Assembly (NCBI GenBank): GCA_009746045.1
Contig: RPFO01001843.1
Location: forward strand, 92,501 to 132,312
Direction: 5' to 3'
Origin: Mesostigma viride
Taxonomy: Eukaryota > Streptophyta > Mesostigmatophyceae > Mesostigmatales > Mesostigmataceae
DNA: 39,812 nt
Each line of letters opens with the position of its first letter. The stretch's first letter is position 1. Made by a program: the position numbers and the translations under genes. The notes beneath the pieces were generated by a model. That model was not told where the DNA came from, did not search any database, and saw only the letters and a program-made list of their open reading frames with translations. Shown piece after piece: positions 1 to 10,734 of this stretch.

Positions 1-3000
1 GCTACGGCAATGTGACCAAGGCTCAGAGCCTACAAAATCTGCATCCGCATGTGGCCTCTCGCCGTGTTGGACTGACGGATGTGCCCAGCCCGACTGTGTT
101 AGGTATATTGCCTGCATGCAAGACAAAAATACATCATCCGGCAAAGCACGCATCGGTACACACAAAAATTTGTTAGTGAGATGAAGCCACGCGCTGGACG
201 CGCCAACAACTGTCAACTTTGCATGACTTCAGTTCACTTGTATGTAAGGATGCGGGGGAGATCGCAGCAGTTGCGTGGCTATCTATGAGTACCGGCCTAG
301 TTTTAGGACAAAGAAGGTGAGATACTGGGCCAAGAGAGAGACAGGGGTGCTCGAGAAAAAAATTGGCCATGGATGTTCACCTAAATTGTATCTACATGCC
401 TCACAAGTTGTAGGGAACTGCACACCCAGGAATCCTGGAGTCGCAAAGGTTCCCTAACATGCCAAGAGGCCTCACAATCTACTTCATTGCAATCTCTGTA
501 TGGTTAATACGGCAATAAGAAAGAAACGCCTGATTAGTGCCAAGAAAAAGCAAGGCCAATCAACCAACAATATGCCCCGTTACAGGTAGGATGAACTCTA
601 ACGAGGCTGAAGGCTCTACGTCTGCAATTGACACTAGCAGGAGTCGTTCAGGGTGGGGTGTGGGGGGGAGGGAATGACAAAAAGCTGTGATCTGAGCAAA
701 AAGGATAAATATGCAAAGATGCTACCCATGCAAGGAAGCGAGACATAGTCCAGCAATGCCACGAATGTCAGCCGAGGCTACTGGATTGCAAAGAAGGTTC
801 TACCGACAGCGAAGGAATTGGTACGAATAATGCCAACTATTTGTAGCTGAGAGCATCACCAGCGGGCTACAAAAAAATCATGCACGGAAGCTGGAAGAAC
901 AAGGCCAATGGTGGCTGACGCGCACAGCACGTTGATAATTTGAGGAATGAGCACTACATAAAGAATGATCACCGTTGCTCACCATCAAGAATTCGCCGCG
1001 CTGGACAGGCGACCAAGAGCTTGTCGCTGCCACATGCGATGGGGCCGCGTGCAAGCCCAACGGTATTAGGCATCACAAGTACACGCGCAAAATTGACACC
1101 ACAATGGCAACACAGATGCACACATACGAATGTATAACGACCGAAAGCATAAACAGAGAATCAGTTGGTTAAGACAAGGAAAGTGGCGCAAGAGCAGCCC
1201 ATGTCATGCAACTCTCAATCTGAACAAGGTTATGCCCTTCATGAAAACTAAATCAGATGTCGTTTGCATAGTCTATTGACCTTGTACGAATGAGATAGTG
1301 AAACTGCTGCAGCATTCATGGCAAGCACGGCTAACTTGGCATGAAACCGAGCGGCCCAGCAGCCTTGGCCCTAGGGCGATACGTGAGAATGCCACGTGCG
1401 TACGGCATGCATGTTAAAGTCGATGCAAACTTATTAGTATTTCAGGCGAGGAATTCCTTGCTCACCTCAACTGGTAAAGAGTGGGCAGCTTCTGGATGTC
1501 CGAATGTGCTGTGCGTACCACTGAGCGAACAGATCGATTAAAGCTTTATTCTAGACCATGCCTATGTTTCTCCCCCGATGGCTGCTTGTAGCCTTGTCCG
1601 AGCTCGCTCCTGAATTCATTTGAGACGACGCCCTAATGGCTACATAAATCACGACGGTCATCAGTGAGCCTATGCTCCTATTCCAACCACCACGTGCGTT
1701 CATACAGAAGCGACATTGCTGGAAATCAAAAGGCACATAATCCCGCCTTGGCTGCGAGCCGATCGCAGCTCCCTTCCACCTTTCCCACCTGTGCAGCGTG
1801 GATAGATGTGCAACTCTAAGGTCTTTTTTTTTTCGCGTCGTCTTAACTTCAACTTCAACGTAACACCCGCGCAACCACTGGAATTAGGGCTCGCAATTCG
1901 CCAAGTCCCATCAACGTCGCAAAGTCTGGTGTCGTCGCTCTTCCTGTCATCAATCATTAGTGCCAAATACTATCGTCATTACTGTCGTCATTAGAGGCCC
2001 TTTAGGCCTTTACTATCGTCAGTCACTCGCTTTGTGACGATAATAACGTACGGTAGATGGCATCAGTCGTACTTCCCGCCCCCCCCCCTGCCCACGTCCC
2101 CTTCCGATTTCGCCGCTACTACATCTCGCCCCAAGTAGAAGTTTGCATTTTGCCATACATTAGGAATAACTGACTGACGAAACTAGTAAAAAGACGACTG
2201 ACATGACTCTCTAGTATCGCTTGGTTGGGACCGCTGGCCTGGCATCGTAACTGTTAGCCGTACCGTTCAGACTACAGTCCACAGCAGCCCCTAGCTTGGG
2301 AGTCTGGAATGAATGGACAAAAATCTTTCGCAACATGCGCAAGTCTGGAATCAACCCGTCAGGATCCTTGCGCAAAATTCAAATATTACGCCGAAACCGA
2401 TGGCAAACGACTAGGTGCACGCAATGGCTAAGGCAGTGAGGGGCTGAGGGTACGCTCGAGCGAAGGGGCCACCTAGTTTTATGTAACCACAGAGTGTGCA
2501 ATAACAAACGGGGCTGCAGGTCCACGAAACGACGTGATTTCTCTAGCAATTGCGGCGTAGCAGTTTGGATCATGATGTAGGTGCACTTAGGATGTATGTC
2601 GAGTTTAATTAAGCATGGAGGTAGCAATGAGGGACTGAGACACATCATATCCAGTTCTGAATCAAGCCGTTCTTTACGCTGAAACACAGCGCAAGCAAGA
2701 TCTCCGGAACCTGCCGCCAAGCTCCTTAGCCGCTAAGGTTAGCAAAATTCTGCCAGCTTCTTTTACAGCGGTTAGCATGCCGTGCTCATGTGTATGAGGC
2801 CATTTCATGGCGGCCGGGTAAAGCTGGCCATGTCTTTGAGAGCTTTGAATATGTATTCTCTGAAGGCTTTCAATACCATGGTGCTTTCTGCGCTCGGCAT
2901 CTTATGTGTGCCTTCGAATTGCCGTTTTCCTCTTCAATTGCGCGTGTACCTGCGGGTGACTGATACCGTTGGGCTGGCCTCACCTGCGGCCTACCCGCGA

Positions 3001-3893
3001 ATGGCAGGCTAGCTCCTGGTCGAGACTTGTGGTGAGTAGTGGGTACCATCGCATACCTGGAGTCTGTACTTTGTTATCGACGTGCTGTATGTGGCATTGC
3101 TAGAATGCATCCAGTTCTTCCTGTTTCTAACTCCAATTACTTGGCATTTTTGCAATCATGCTCCGCCTACATTTAAACACACATGCGTTGCATTTTTTCA
3201 TAAGGCTTCTTTGTTGTTGAAAGCCGTAAACTGTCTTTCTGCTATTTACATCCCGTCTGCTGCGACTTTCTCCGGTTTTCCCCCATTGACCCCGTCTCTG
3301 CTGCACTTTCCATCAGCTCCTTTTTGTTGACAATCAGCGCTTTTAACCTTGTTAGCAAATTGTAAAAATGACACTGTCTAATATATATGAGAAAAATCCT
3401 TGTGCCTATTTTTATTAGGAGTTCAGTCATTGGGCTCTAGGAGACATGTGTGATCAACTTTGAGGCTCGTCCTTTGGGATAAAACCTCCAAAGAGTCACA
3501 CCACTGGACGAGTTATCTTGAACCAGAACTTTTTGTTGGAACACTGACTGAGAGCAGCACGCTTAAGGTTTTGTAAGAAAATCATTTTTTCTCTGAAACG
3601 CCATAGCTCCTTTCTAATCATTGTGATTGTGTTGCGTATTCCTTGTCAGTCAGTTAGTTATGTATTCCTTATCATGGGACAGGCGGAGGGGGGCTAATAA
3701 TTCCTCATGGGGGCAGCAAGGGAGTTGGTAGCACACGCAGTTATGAGCTTTGCTTCTTTCAACATGTTGCTCATAATATCCAATTTCGTGGTTTCTTGGT
3801 CTTTGGTATCTTCATAATAGTAGTGCTAGGGTCTCACTTGGTCACCCTTACAATGTTAGTGCCCTTCAGCAATCTCATTTTTAGTCAAATTAG
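1..3893. other. Left flank, no gene supported
   Basis: About 3.9 kb of moderate-GC DNA with only short open frames (all under about 115 codons) that show no recognisable motif, no biased composition and no convincing chain of splice sites. Short T-runs and small imperfect repeats of a CTATCGTCA-type motif occur around 1,970-2,030. It may be intergenic DNA or a long intron of the gene that begins, or continues, at 3,917. Nothing else is visible. Confidence 0.5.
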
Positions 3894-3916
3894 GCTTCAA
3901 TGGTCATCGATTTGAA

Positions 3917-5490
3917 ATGGGAAGCGTAGTGAAGGCCGGTTCACGCCGAGAGAAACGCAGCGCTGCCGATCCAAGAGTGCAGCCGTGCACGAAGCTCGCA
4001 AAGCTGCCTGCAGCAGCACCACCACCGCCGGCAGCGCCGACAATCCTGCCCCCGACAGCACTCCCTTCAACAACCGCCACAGCATCGGTGCCATCATCCA
4101 TGTTGCCTGCGCAAAGAGCAGATGAAGACATGGCCTCGGTAGAGGCGGCGCTGGCCGCGCTCCTTGCCAAGAAGGAGGCAATGATTGCAGCCAGAAAGGC
4201 GGCCGATGTCTCCCATGCAACCCCTGAAGTAAGTCTCAGGAGTGGGTGGGGTTGTAAACCTGGACATGGTTATGAGTGGTGTGATTTGGGGGGTTGCAAA
4301 CAGGGGTAGTTCATGAGTGGGCAGAGTGGGGGCTGTGGGAAATTGGGGTTATTTATGAGTGGAGGGGCTGTAAACTGGGTTGTTTTTTAGTGGGCTGAGC
4401 GGGGGCTGTTGGGGGGTTGTCAGCCGCGTTATTTATGTGGGCTGGGCGGGGGCTGTCGGAAACTGGGATTATTTATGAGTGGGCAGTGTGTGAAACTGTT
4501 TTTTTTTTTTTTTAACAACTGGTTGAGGAGGTTGTAAACACTTGGGATTATTTATGGGGGGGGGGGGGGACTGTAAACTCGGTGGCATTTGAGGTGGCTG
4601 AGTGGCGCACTCGTTTTTCATAGCCCCCGGGGGCTGTGGAGAACTGGGGTTAATATGAGGGGGAGGTTGTAAACTGCATGGGTGGTTTATGAGTGGGCTG
4701 AGTGGGGGGCTGTAGGAACCTGGGGTTATTTATGAGAGGGGGGGTCTAAACTGGTGTGGTTTATGTCAGAGTGGGCTGAGTGGGGCTGTGGGAAACTGGG
4801 ATAATGTGTGGGTGGGGGGTTGTATTTAACTGGATTGTTTATGAGTGGGCTGAGCAGGGGCTGTCATAAACTGGGATTATTTATGAGTAGGCAGTGTGTG
4901 AAAAGTGGGATTTTTTTGTTTTTGATTACTGATTGAGGGGGTTGAAAACCATTGGGATTATTTATGAGGGGGGGCGGGTTGGAAACTGGGTGGTTTATGG
5001 GTGGCTGAGTGGTGACTGTGGGAAACTGGGGTTATTTATGAGAGGGGGGTCTAAACTGGGGTGGTTTATGTCAGAGTGGGCTGAGTGGGGGCTGTGGGAA
5101 ACTGGGATAGTGTATGAGTGGGGGGGTCTAAACTGGGTTGTTCATGAGTGGGCTGAGCGGGGGCTGTCAGAACCTGGGATTATTTATGAGTGGGCAGTGT
5201 GTGAAACTGGGATTTTTTTTTTTTTTTTTTTAATGAGTGATTGCAATTTTACAACCCCCTCATGAGGGGGTTGTAAACACTGGGATTATGAGTTTGCGGG
5301 CGGGGGAGGCCGCCTTGCTGTTCTTGAAACCCATTCAAGGATGTTCTAGGCAACACGTTGATTTTGATGTGCAACATTTCTATTGATCGAGGCTGTGAAA
5401 GGCTATGACACATCTTGAGTGTTTAAACTTGCCTTTTTTTTCTGCTCACAGGGAGACAAGGTGCCGGCCTCCTCGTCGTCGTCCACTTGA
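3917..5490 (+). CDS. Small two-exon gene, Ala/Pro/Ser-rich protein of unknown function
   Basis: Exon 1 is 3,917-4,228 (104 codons from ATG). The intron is 4,229-5,451, with donor GTAAGT and a pyrimidine-rich acceptor ending CTCACAG. Exon 2 is 5,452-5,490 (12 codons and TGA). Both junctions are phase 0, giving a protein of about 116 residues. It has a basic N-terminus (KAGSRREKR), a Pro/Ala/Thr-rich middle (residues about 30-60), a short predicted helix rich in Ala, Lys and Glu (EAALAALLAKKEAMIAARKA, about 76-95) and a serine tail. No catalytic motif is seen and I do not recognise the family. The frame is also open a little upstream, and TTAG at 3,890-3,893 after a T-rich stretch could be an acceptor, so this may be the last two exons of a longer gene rather than a complete one. 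A TGTAA motif at 5,794 fits its 3' end. Confidence 0.5.
4230..5290 (+). repeat. G-rich minisatellite filling the intron
   Basis: A degenerate tandem repeat built on TTATGAGTGGGCTGAGTGGG and GGGCTGTGGGAAACTGGGAT, with repeat units of roughly 60-70 bp. There is a higher-order pattern: the block GGGATTATTTATGAGTGGGC-AGTGTGTGAAA followed by a long T-run recurs near 4,465, 4,875 and 5,180. It occupies nearly all of the 1.2-kb intron of the gene at 3,917-5,490. The G-rich coding strand and the T-runs make expansion by slippage likely (inference). Confidence 0.8.
5248..5277. repeat. Perfect 30-bp palindrome in the intron
   Basis: The half-site TTTACAACCCCCTCA is followed directly by its exact reverse complement, with no spacer. 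It marks the last minisatellite unit, where the G-rich unit (GAGGGGGTTGTAAAC) meets an inverted copy of itself. It would form a 15-bp hairpin in the nascent RNA. Confidence 0.85.
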
Positions 5491-5793
5491 CATCGTCATC
5501 TAGGCACTACGGCTGCGCATGTTTGTTTTTGTTTTCTTGATCTATACCGAGCGCTTTCTTGTTCATGAATTGGTTACTAGGGTGCGGTGGCAGATGAGAC
5601 AATTGACACCAACCATCCGTTCATGTTTCTTGCGCATGTGCGTTTTTTAATGCATTCCAGGAACATTCCGAGATTTCTGTCACGCAACGACAAGCGCCAA
5701 GCCGGCGTTTGCAAATTGTCACTGATCGATAATCACTGTTGAAGAATGAAGAATCAAGACTGAATGAAGATCTGTTACATTTATCTTTATATT

Positions 5794-5798
5794 TGTAA
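5794..5798 (+). terminator. Possible poly(A) signal TGTAA
   Basis: TGTAA within TTTGTAATAAAG, about 300 bp after the TGA at 5,488-5,490. TGTAA is the usual poly(A) signal in chlorophyte algae, so this is a reasonable 3' end for the gene at 3,917. The motif is short and could be chance. Confidence 0.35.
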
Positions 5799-5937
5799 TA
5801 AAGAAATCGCGAGGCGTGCTTTTCATCCGTTTTGCTTTGGAATGTGTTCTGATATATCTGTGTGACATGTCACGATATATCTGTGTGATATGTCATGATC
5901 GCCCGTGGTTTTATGTCACTGTTTTCTCCCTAGATTT

Positions 5938-6110
5938 ATCAGTGACAATGTCACGGATTTTGTCACCCTTTTTTCCTGATATATCAGTGACAATGTCACG
6001 GATTTTGTCACCCTTTTTTCCTGATATATCAGTGATAATGTCACGGATTTGTCACCCTTTTTTTCGTGATATATCAGTGATAATGTCACGGATTTTGTCA
6101 GTGCGTTTTG
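5938..6110 (+). repeat. 45-bp tandem repeat with GTGACA/TGTCAC palindromes
   Basis: Four units start at 5,938, 5,983, 6,028 and 6,073, an exact 45-bp period. Each holds ATCAGTGAYAATGTCACGGA, then (in units 1-3) a TTTGTCACCC-T-run. The core GTGACAATGTCAC is a perfect 13-bp palindrome in units 1 and 2; units 3 and 4 carry GTGATAATGTCAC. Confidence 0.85.
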
Positions 6111-6187
6111 TCAAGTCGTGACATTGATATTTTGTGATAATTTCCTTGTTTTTGTCACAAAGATAATCACAGAATATGCTGGTTTTA

Positions 6188-6317
6188 TCACATGATTTGT
6201 CACGAAATGTCACAGAATATCACAGTTTTGTCACAAAAAATCACTAAGTGTCACATTTTGTCACATCCACATCACAAAATGTCACGTGATATGTCACAAA
6301 ATATCACAAAATGTCAC
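6188..6317 (+). repeat. TCAC array with helical (10.5-bp) periodicity
   Basis: TCAC occurs at 6,188, 6,200, 6,210, 6,220, 6,231, 6,241, 6,251, 6,261, 6,272, 6,282, 6,293, 6,304 and 6,314. The twelve intervals are all 10-12 bp and sum to 126, a mean of 10.5. The usual context is WTGTCACA or ATATCACA with A/T-rich filler. All copies are on the same strand. It follows directly from the 45-bp repeats, which share the TGTCAC core. Confidence 0.85.
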
Positions 6318-6334
6318 ACCCCCCTTCCTAGTGC

Positions 6335-6490
6335 CATCCATCCATCCATCCATCCATCCATCCATCCATCCATCCATCCATCCATCCATCCATCCATCCA
6401 TCCATCCATCCATCCATCCATCCATCCATCCATCCATCCATCCATCCATCCATCCATCCATCCATCCATCCATCCATCCATCCATCCATC
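6335..6490 (-). repeat. (CATC)39 microsatellite, 3' tail of a minus-strand LINE
   Basis: About 39 uninterrupted CATC units. On the minus strand this reads (GATG)n and follows the LINE 3' end sequence GGAGCATTAACCCC. A plus-strand copy of the same LINE ends at 9,664-9,679 in GGAGCATTAACGTACCCC and about three GATG units. The array is therefore best read as the expanded tail of the retrotransposon. Confidence 0.75.
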
Positions 6491-8490
6491 GGGGTTAATG
6501 CTCCGTGACTAGCTCCGCAACGGGAGCACGAGTTCAATTAATTCACTAATCAATGGTGTCTCAGCAGAGAGTAGCTCTCTGCATAGGCAATGCTAAGCTG
6601 AATTCTTATAATGCATCATCCGTGGGGAGTCCCATCATCATAGGCGCACATATATGCGCGTAGGCCACGTGCTAAGCTAAGCTTGCCTACTAGTAGTCTA
6701 CACTACTGCTATATATTCCCTAAGCTGGGGTACGCTGCTGCCTTGCTGGGGGGGCAGGGCCGGGCGCCTGCCAGGGCTTGCACATGGTCGACGTGGAGTA
6801 CAGAAATAAGGAACCTTGAACCCCTACTGATACACAACGAGAAGGAGGGAGGGCACCCTAGCTTCTCTCACTACGACCTGCAGTGGCCGGGCGCAGGCCA
6901 CCGATAATAACTATTGTCTAATTAATTAGTTAGCACTATTGCCGGCATTAATTATTAATTAATAGACACGTGACTGCGTCACGTGAGCATAAGCCCTCAG
7001 TGGGAGCGGAACATGGGATGGAATGGATGGTATAAGCTATCTAGGTCCTAGTTACAGGGGTGTGGGCACCGCGGCCCGAATCGCTATGAATGCCATACTT
7101 GGTCACACGCGGAGCCCCCACAGGCTTGGGGGTGGTCTCCTTCATCACTACTTGCCATCTATCCTTGCGCACCATCTGCCTCCATATTACAGACAAACCA
7201 GGAGGCTGCCCGGGGGTGAGCCCGTCACGTCTAGTGTAGCACATGTCCATGCCGAGTCTATCACGAAAAGTCCACGGGTGGCGGCCCTGCCGCGCGCGGC
7301 CGGGGGCACGCCAGGTGAGGACATATCGCCCAGGCTGGGCGGGCTTGGTGCCAGCTAGTCTATCTGATGTATCTACCTGATCTGTGCGGGCCAGGTGCCC
7401 GGCTAGGCCCAGGCGCCTGTGCCTAATAATGTGGGAAACATAGGGCAAATCAGCGTACAAATCCTCATTACTAATGTGCAAACCAAAGGGGATGTTAAGG
7501 GCCTTGCGCAGCATCTTGGTGACGGCGCCGTCGAGTCGATCGTTGCTCCAGCTCCTGCATCAGTGTCCACGTCTCGGCGCCGTAGGTCAGGATCGTCAGA
7601 ATGACGACCTTGAAGAGGTCACGCTTGACGATCCGGGGTAGGGCGGGGTTGCTCCACCAGCGGCGGTGGTCATGGAGGTGCGCCCACGCCATGCCGATCC
7701 GTGTCGTCATGTCGTCCTCGCAGTCGGGAAGCCAACTGCCGAGCAGCTTGAAGCGGCCTGAAGTAGGGTATAGTTGACCTCGGCATCGTCTAAGAGGCGG
7801 AGTGTGGGTGGGGGCCCTGCCATGCCGAGGGCCAGGGCCTCCGTTTTGGGGCTGATTTCTAGACCAACCGCCCGAGCCTCGAGCGCCAGGCAGTCCAGCC
7901 AAAGTTGGGCAGACTCCGGCTTCTCGATGAGCGTGATGTCGTCGGCATAAATGAGGTCAGCTAGTAAATTCTGCTTGTTAGTCGGCCCCCCTTCCCCAAG
8001 CTCGTTCGTGATCGCTAGGCCAGGGGCACGGCCTGCAATGCTAGCAAAGCGAGCACGTGCCTGGCGCATAACATAATCCACTACAATAATAAACAGGTAC
8101 GGCGACAGGACGCAACCCTGCCAGACGCCGGTCTGCAGTGGGCAGGGCGGGGTAATGCCGTGTTGAGTGCGCACCGAAGTGGTCGACCCCTCATACAGCG
8201 TGCGGATGACGGTAATCAGGGGAGTGGGGACGCGAGCGCGAGCAAGTACAGCCCATAGAGCGTCCCAGAGGACAGAATCAAAAGCCTTGATGAAGTCGAC
8301 GAAGATCAGGATTGCCGGCATAGATAGCACTATTCCCCACCATATCTGTTCATTATTGTCGTGGATCACGTCATGCGCCGGGCATGTGCGCGCCTTACTG
8401 CTCTTATAAAGGGGTTCGAGCCCGGCTTGTACATCCTTAACGAGCGTGAACACGACGGCGTTGACCCCGGCTACCGCCTGTCCGACCTGC
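6335..8490 (-). mobile_element. Degenerate LINE, 3' part with RT and (GATG)n tail
   Basis: Minus-strand non-LTR retrotransposon remnant. In element order it has RT domain (8,490-7,707), thumb and C-terminal region (7,902-7,041), a 3' UTR (7,040-6,491) and the microsatellite tail. The 3' UTR ends in CGTGCTCCCGTTGCGGAGCT-type sequence, also seen in the plus-strand copy ending near 9,680. The endonuclease and N-terminal ORF2 are missing: at about 8,490 the sequence switches abruptly into an inverted copy. A minus-strand ORF1 remnant at 10.7-11.9 kb may be the displaced 5' part of this copy or a separate copy. Confidence 0.75.
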
Positions 8491-8492
8491 AT
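7041..8492 (-). pseudogene. LINE ORF2 remnant: reverse transcriptase and C-terminus
   Basis: The minus frame 8,492-7,707 shows non-LTR RT motifs in order: FVDFIKAFDSV (first catalytic Asp), GVWQGCVLSPYLF, and LIYADDITLI with the YADD box at 7,938-7,949, then LEARAVGLEISPKTEAL. A frameshift follows. The next frame (7,902-7,495) carries FKLLGSWLPD and LTYGAETWTL, typical of the thumb region of RTE/CR1-like LINEs. A further shift leads to 7,514-7,041 with RRLGLAGHLART, the usual C-terminal R-R-L-x-x-x-G-H motif. Two frameshifts and the lost N-terminus make it a pseudogene. The class (non-LTR RT) is sure; the clade is not. Confidence 0.85.
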
Positions 8493-9685
8493 GATTTATG
8501 CGGATGACCGACCACCCTCATCGCGCGCCCCGAGCACATTCAGACCTGCGCTGGTTGTCTCCTTGACATTCAGACCTGGCTGGACTGTCTGGGCTTGGAG
8601 GCGAGGGCGGTGGGGTTGGAGATTAGTGTCAAAACTGAGGCGATGGTTGATTGGGGCTTCGATCCAGTCGCCCGCTGCTGCCGCGGCTGCTCGACAGGAC
8701 GGAGGTCCCGTTCTGTGATCGCTTCAAACTGCTGGGGAGCATGCTCCCCGACACCGCCGACAATGTGGACACGTACCGCATCGATCGGCCTGGCCTGGGC
8801 TAGGCATCGTTCACTCAAAACCTACTGGCACTCGAAGGCCCTCGGCGAGCACCGCAAGCGCATCATTGCTCCTCAACAAGGTCCTGGTCCTCACGGTGCT
8901 CACCTATGGTGCCGAGGCATGGACGCTCACGGACACGCTGGCCGCCAAGCTTCACGGCACGGTAACCAGGAGGATGCTCCGGGTCAGGCCCTGAATGTAG
9001 GGTTTTCCACGCATAGGTCTTTAGAATCTTTGTACCAGGGCAGGCATCACATTTCGGACGAGATTGAGACAGCGTAGGATAGCATTCGTAGGACATCTTG
9101 CTCGCACCAGCCAGGTAGACACCAACCTTGGTCTGGCCGGCCCCCAGCGGCTTGGCCAGGCTGCCAGCCGGCATATCCTGACCTGGCCTGGCCCCAAGGA
9201 CATACCTAAGAAGGTAGGGAAACATGTCATGACCTACCCACAGCAGTTGCTGCCCGACCTATAGGTAGTGGTCCCAGCCCCGTTTGAACATCGCATTCAC
9301 ACCAGGCTAGCTCTCTCTTGCTTGGACTGCTATGCAGAACAAGAAGAGGTGGAAGACGATTGTCCAGGCTCATACTCCAGCCCCTGTGGGCAAGCCCCCT
9401 TCCCCCAAGAGGAAGGGGCGCTTTGCTGAGTAGCATACCTAGGGTTTTCTAGATTAGATTAGCTTAGTATAGTTAGATTAGTCCGGTTCGCGGCTTTGCC
9501 CACCTCCCGATCCATCCAGCAAGGGAATATATATGTGCTACATGATCTCCCAACGGAGTCATGTTACAATTTAATTTAATTTAATTTCAGTCTGGACCCA
9601 TTAACTAATAAATTAATTAAAGTCGTGCTCCCGTTGGGGAGTCACGGAGCATTAACGTACCCCGATGGATGGATGGAGGGGCCGG
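8490..9685 (+). mobile_element. Second copy of the same LINE, inverted
   Basis: A plus-strand, 5'-truncated copy joined head-to-head with the minus copy. It begins just before the YADD box (8,497-8,508), continues through LEARAVGLEISVKTEAM (about 8,595), FKLLGSMLPD in a shifted frame, LTYGAEAWTL (about 8,900) and RRIAFVGHLARTSQVDT (about 9,070), then a 3' UTR with TTAATTAAAGTCGTGCTCCC and a short (GATG) tail at 9,664-9,679. At least three frameshifts and several stops are present, and a short repeat of ACATTCAGACCTG sits near 8,538-8,580. It is dead. Confidence 0.75.
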
Positions 9686-10548
9686 TGGGTACACGCAATC
9701 CTACTGGTCTAATCTATATATACTTCGATCTACAAAACAGTCCTATAATAACTACGGTGCCCGCGACCCTAGGGGTCTTGTCTAGCAGGCCGCCCACGTG
9801 TGCAAACGCGCGGCTTCCCCATGCACTGCAGGGGGGTTGTTGTCCTCTATAATAAACCTGGGCCCACTTCTTGGCCTTGTCCATAATCTTTTTCCAAATC
9901 ACGGAGAGGCCTAGCTAGGCCCCGGGCCATGTCCTCTACGAGCTGCTCTTTGAAGGTGCGGGCCTTGCGACGTCTGGTCAACCTGGTTGCCGTGGGCCCG
10001 GGCCCACGTTCACGAGGATCTGGACCGGCCATCACCCATGCATGGACCCATTAATTAATTGATTAATTAAACTTGTGCTCCCGTTGGGGAGTCACGGAGC
10101 ACCGAAGTGCTTTTAATCCCTGTGTGTGCACAACAGGAGAAAGGGCAGAGACCCCCAGCACCAGTCTCCTTCATGCCGGCCTAAGGCATGCCACAGCTGC
10201 ATTTGGGCACGCTAGCTAAACGGACACGCTAACGATCCGGCAATCTGTGGGTGCAATAAGACCCATGTGAGCATGGCATAACAAGGAGCGTCACTGGGCA
10301 AGTAATCTGATCGTAGCCAGGACGTAGCATGGCTGTATAAGGACTAAGCTAAGGCTATGGCTGGTTGTGTACCGTGCGTGAGCGGTGCACATGACTAGGT
10401 AAGTTGGCACAGCTAGGCAAACATTCTAAGCATGCATGGCTGCCATATATCGGCAGTGACTACCAATGGATACAAGCTAAGGCTAATATAAGCAAGCTAT
10501 TCTAGCCCGCTGGGGGCGTCCACATCTTGTGTGACCTAGTACGGCAAT
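9281..10548. other. Gene-free stretch with LINE 3'-end fragments
   Basis: No gene. It holds the 3' UTR of the plus-strand LINE, then low-complexity DNA. A second partial copy of the LINE 3' end lies at about 10,041-10,100 (GGACCCATTAATTAATT then CTCCCGTTGGGGAGTCACGG), in direct orientation to the one at 9,588-9,650 but without a GATG tail. Confidence 0.6.
10041..10100 (+). repeat. Extra copy of the LINE 3'-terminal sequence
   Basis: Matches 9,588-9,650 (GGACCCATTA, a TTAATT-rich run, GTGCTCCCGTTGGGGAGTCA, CGGAGC) and then diverges. The same block is inverted at 14,168-14,215 and at 6,498-6,560. Four copies in 8 kb show how dense this LINE family is here. Confidence 0.7.
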
Positions 10549-10712
10549 ACGGCAATACGGCAAAACCTCGGCGTATTGCGTATTTCGTATAATACGTGTA
10601 TTATACGCGTATAATACGGCGTACTACTAGCAAAATTTCTAGTACGGCAATACGCCAAACCTCGGCGTATTGCGTATTTCGTATAATACGGCGTATAATA
10701 CGGCGTACTAGC
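10549..10712. repeat. Duplicated ACGGCAATACG / CGTATTGCGT block with palindromes
   Basis: Two copies, about 95 bp apart, of a unit with TACGGCAATACG, AAACCTCGGCGTATTGCGTA and TTTCGTATAATACG. Between them GTATTATACGCGTATAATAC is a perfect 20-bp palindrome. The unit also carries its own inverse (CAATACG / CGTATTG), so it can fold into several hairpins. No protein or known family is recognised. Confidence 0.7.
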
Positions 10713-10734
10713 TCACACTGCATCAGGTCCCCGC

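Noticed and set aside
2379-3330. Short frames of 60-113 codons on both strands
   Set aside because: No motif, no codon or composition bias, no splice chain. Expected by chance in 3.9 kb.
6192-6537. Frames with HPSI or DGWM repeats
   Set aside because: Translation of the (CATC)39 run in both directions.
8405-8430. GGGTTCGAGCCCGGC, resembling a tRNA B-box
   Set aside because: It lies within the LINE reverse-transcriptase frame and no A-box or cloverleaf fits around it.
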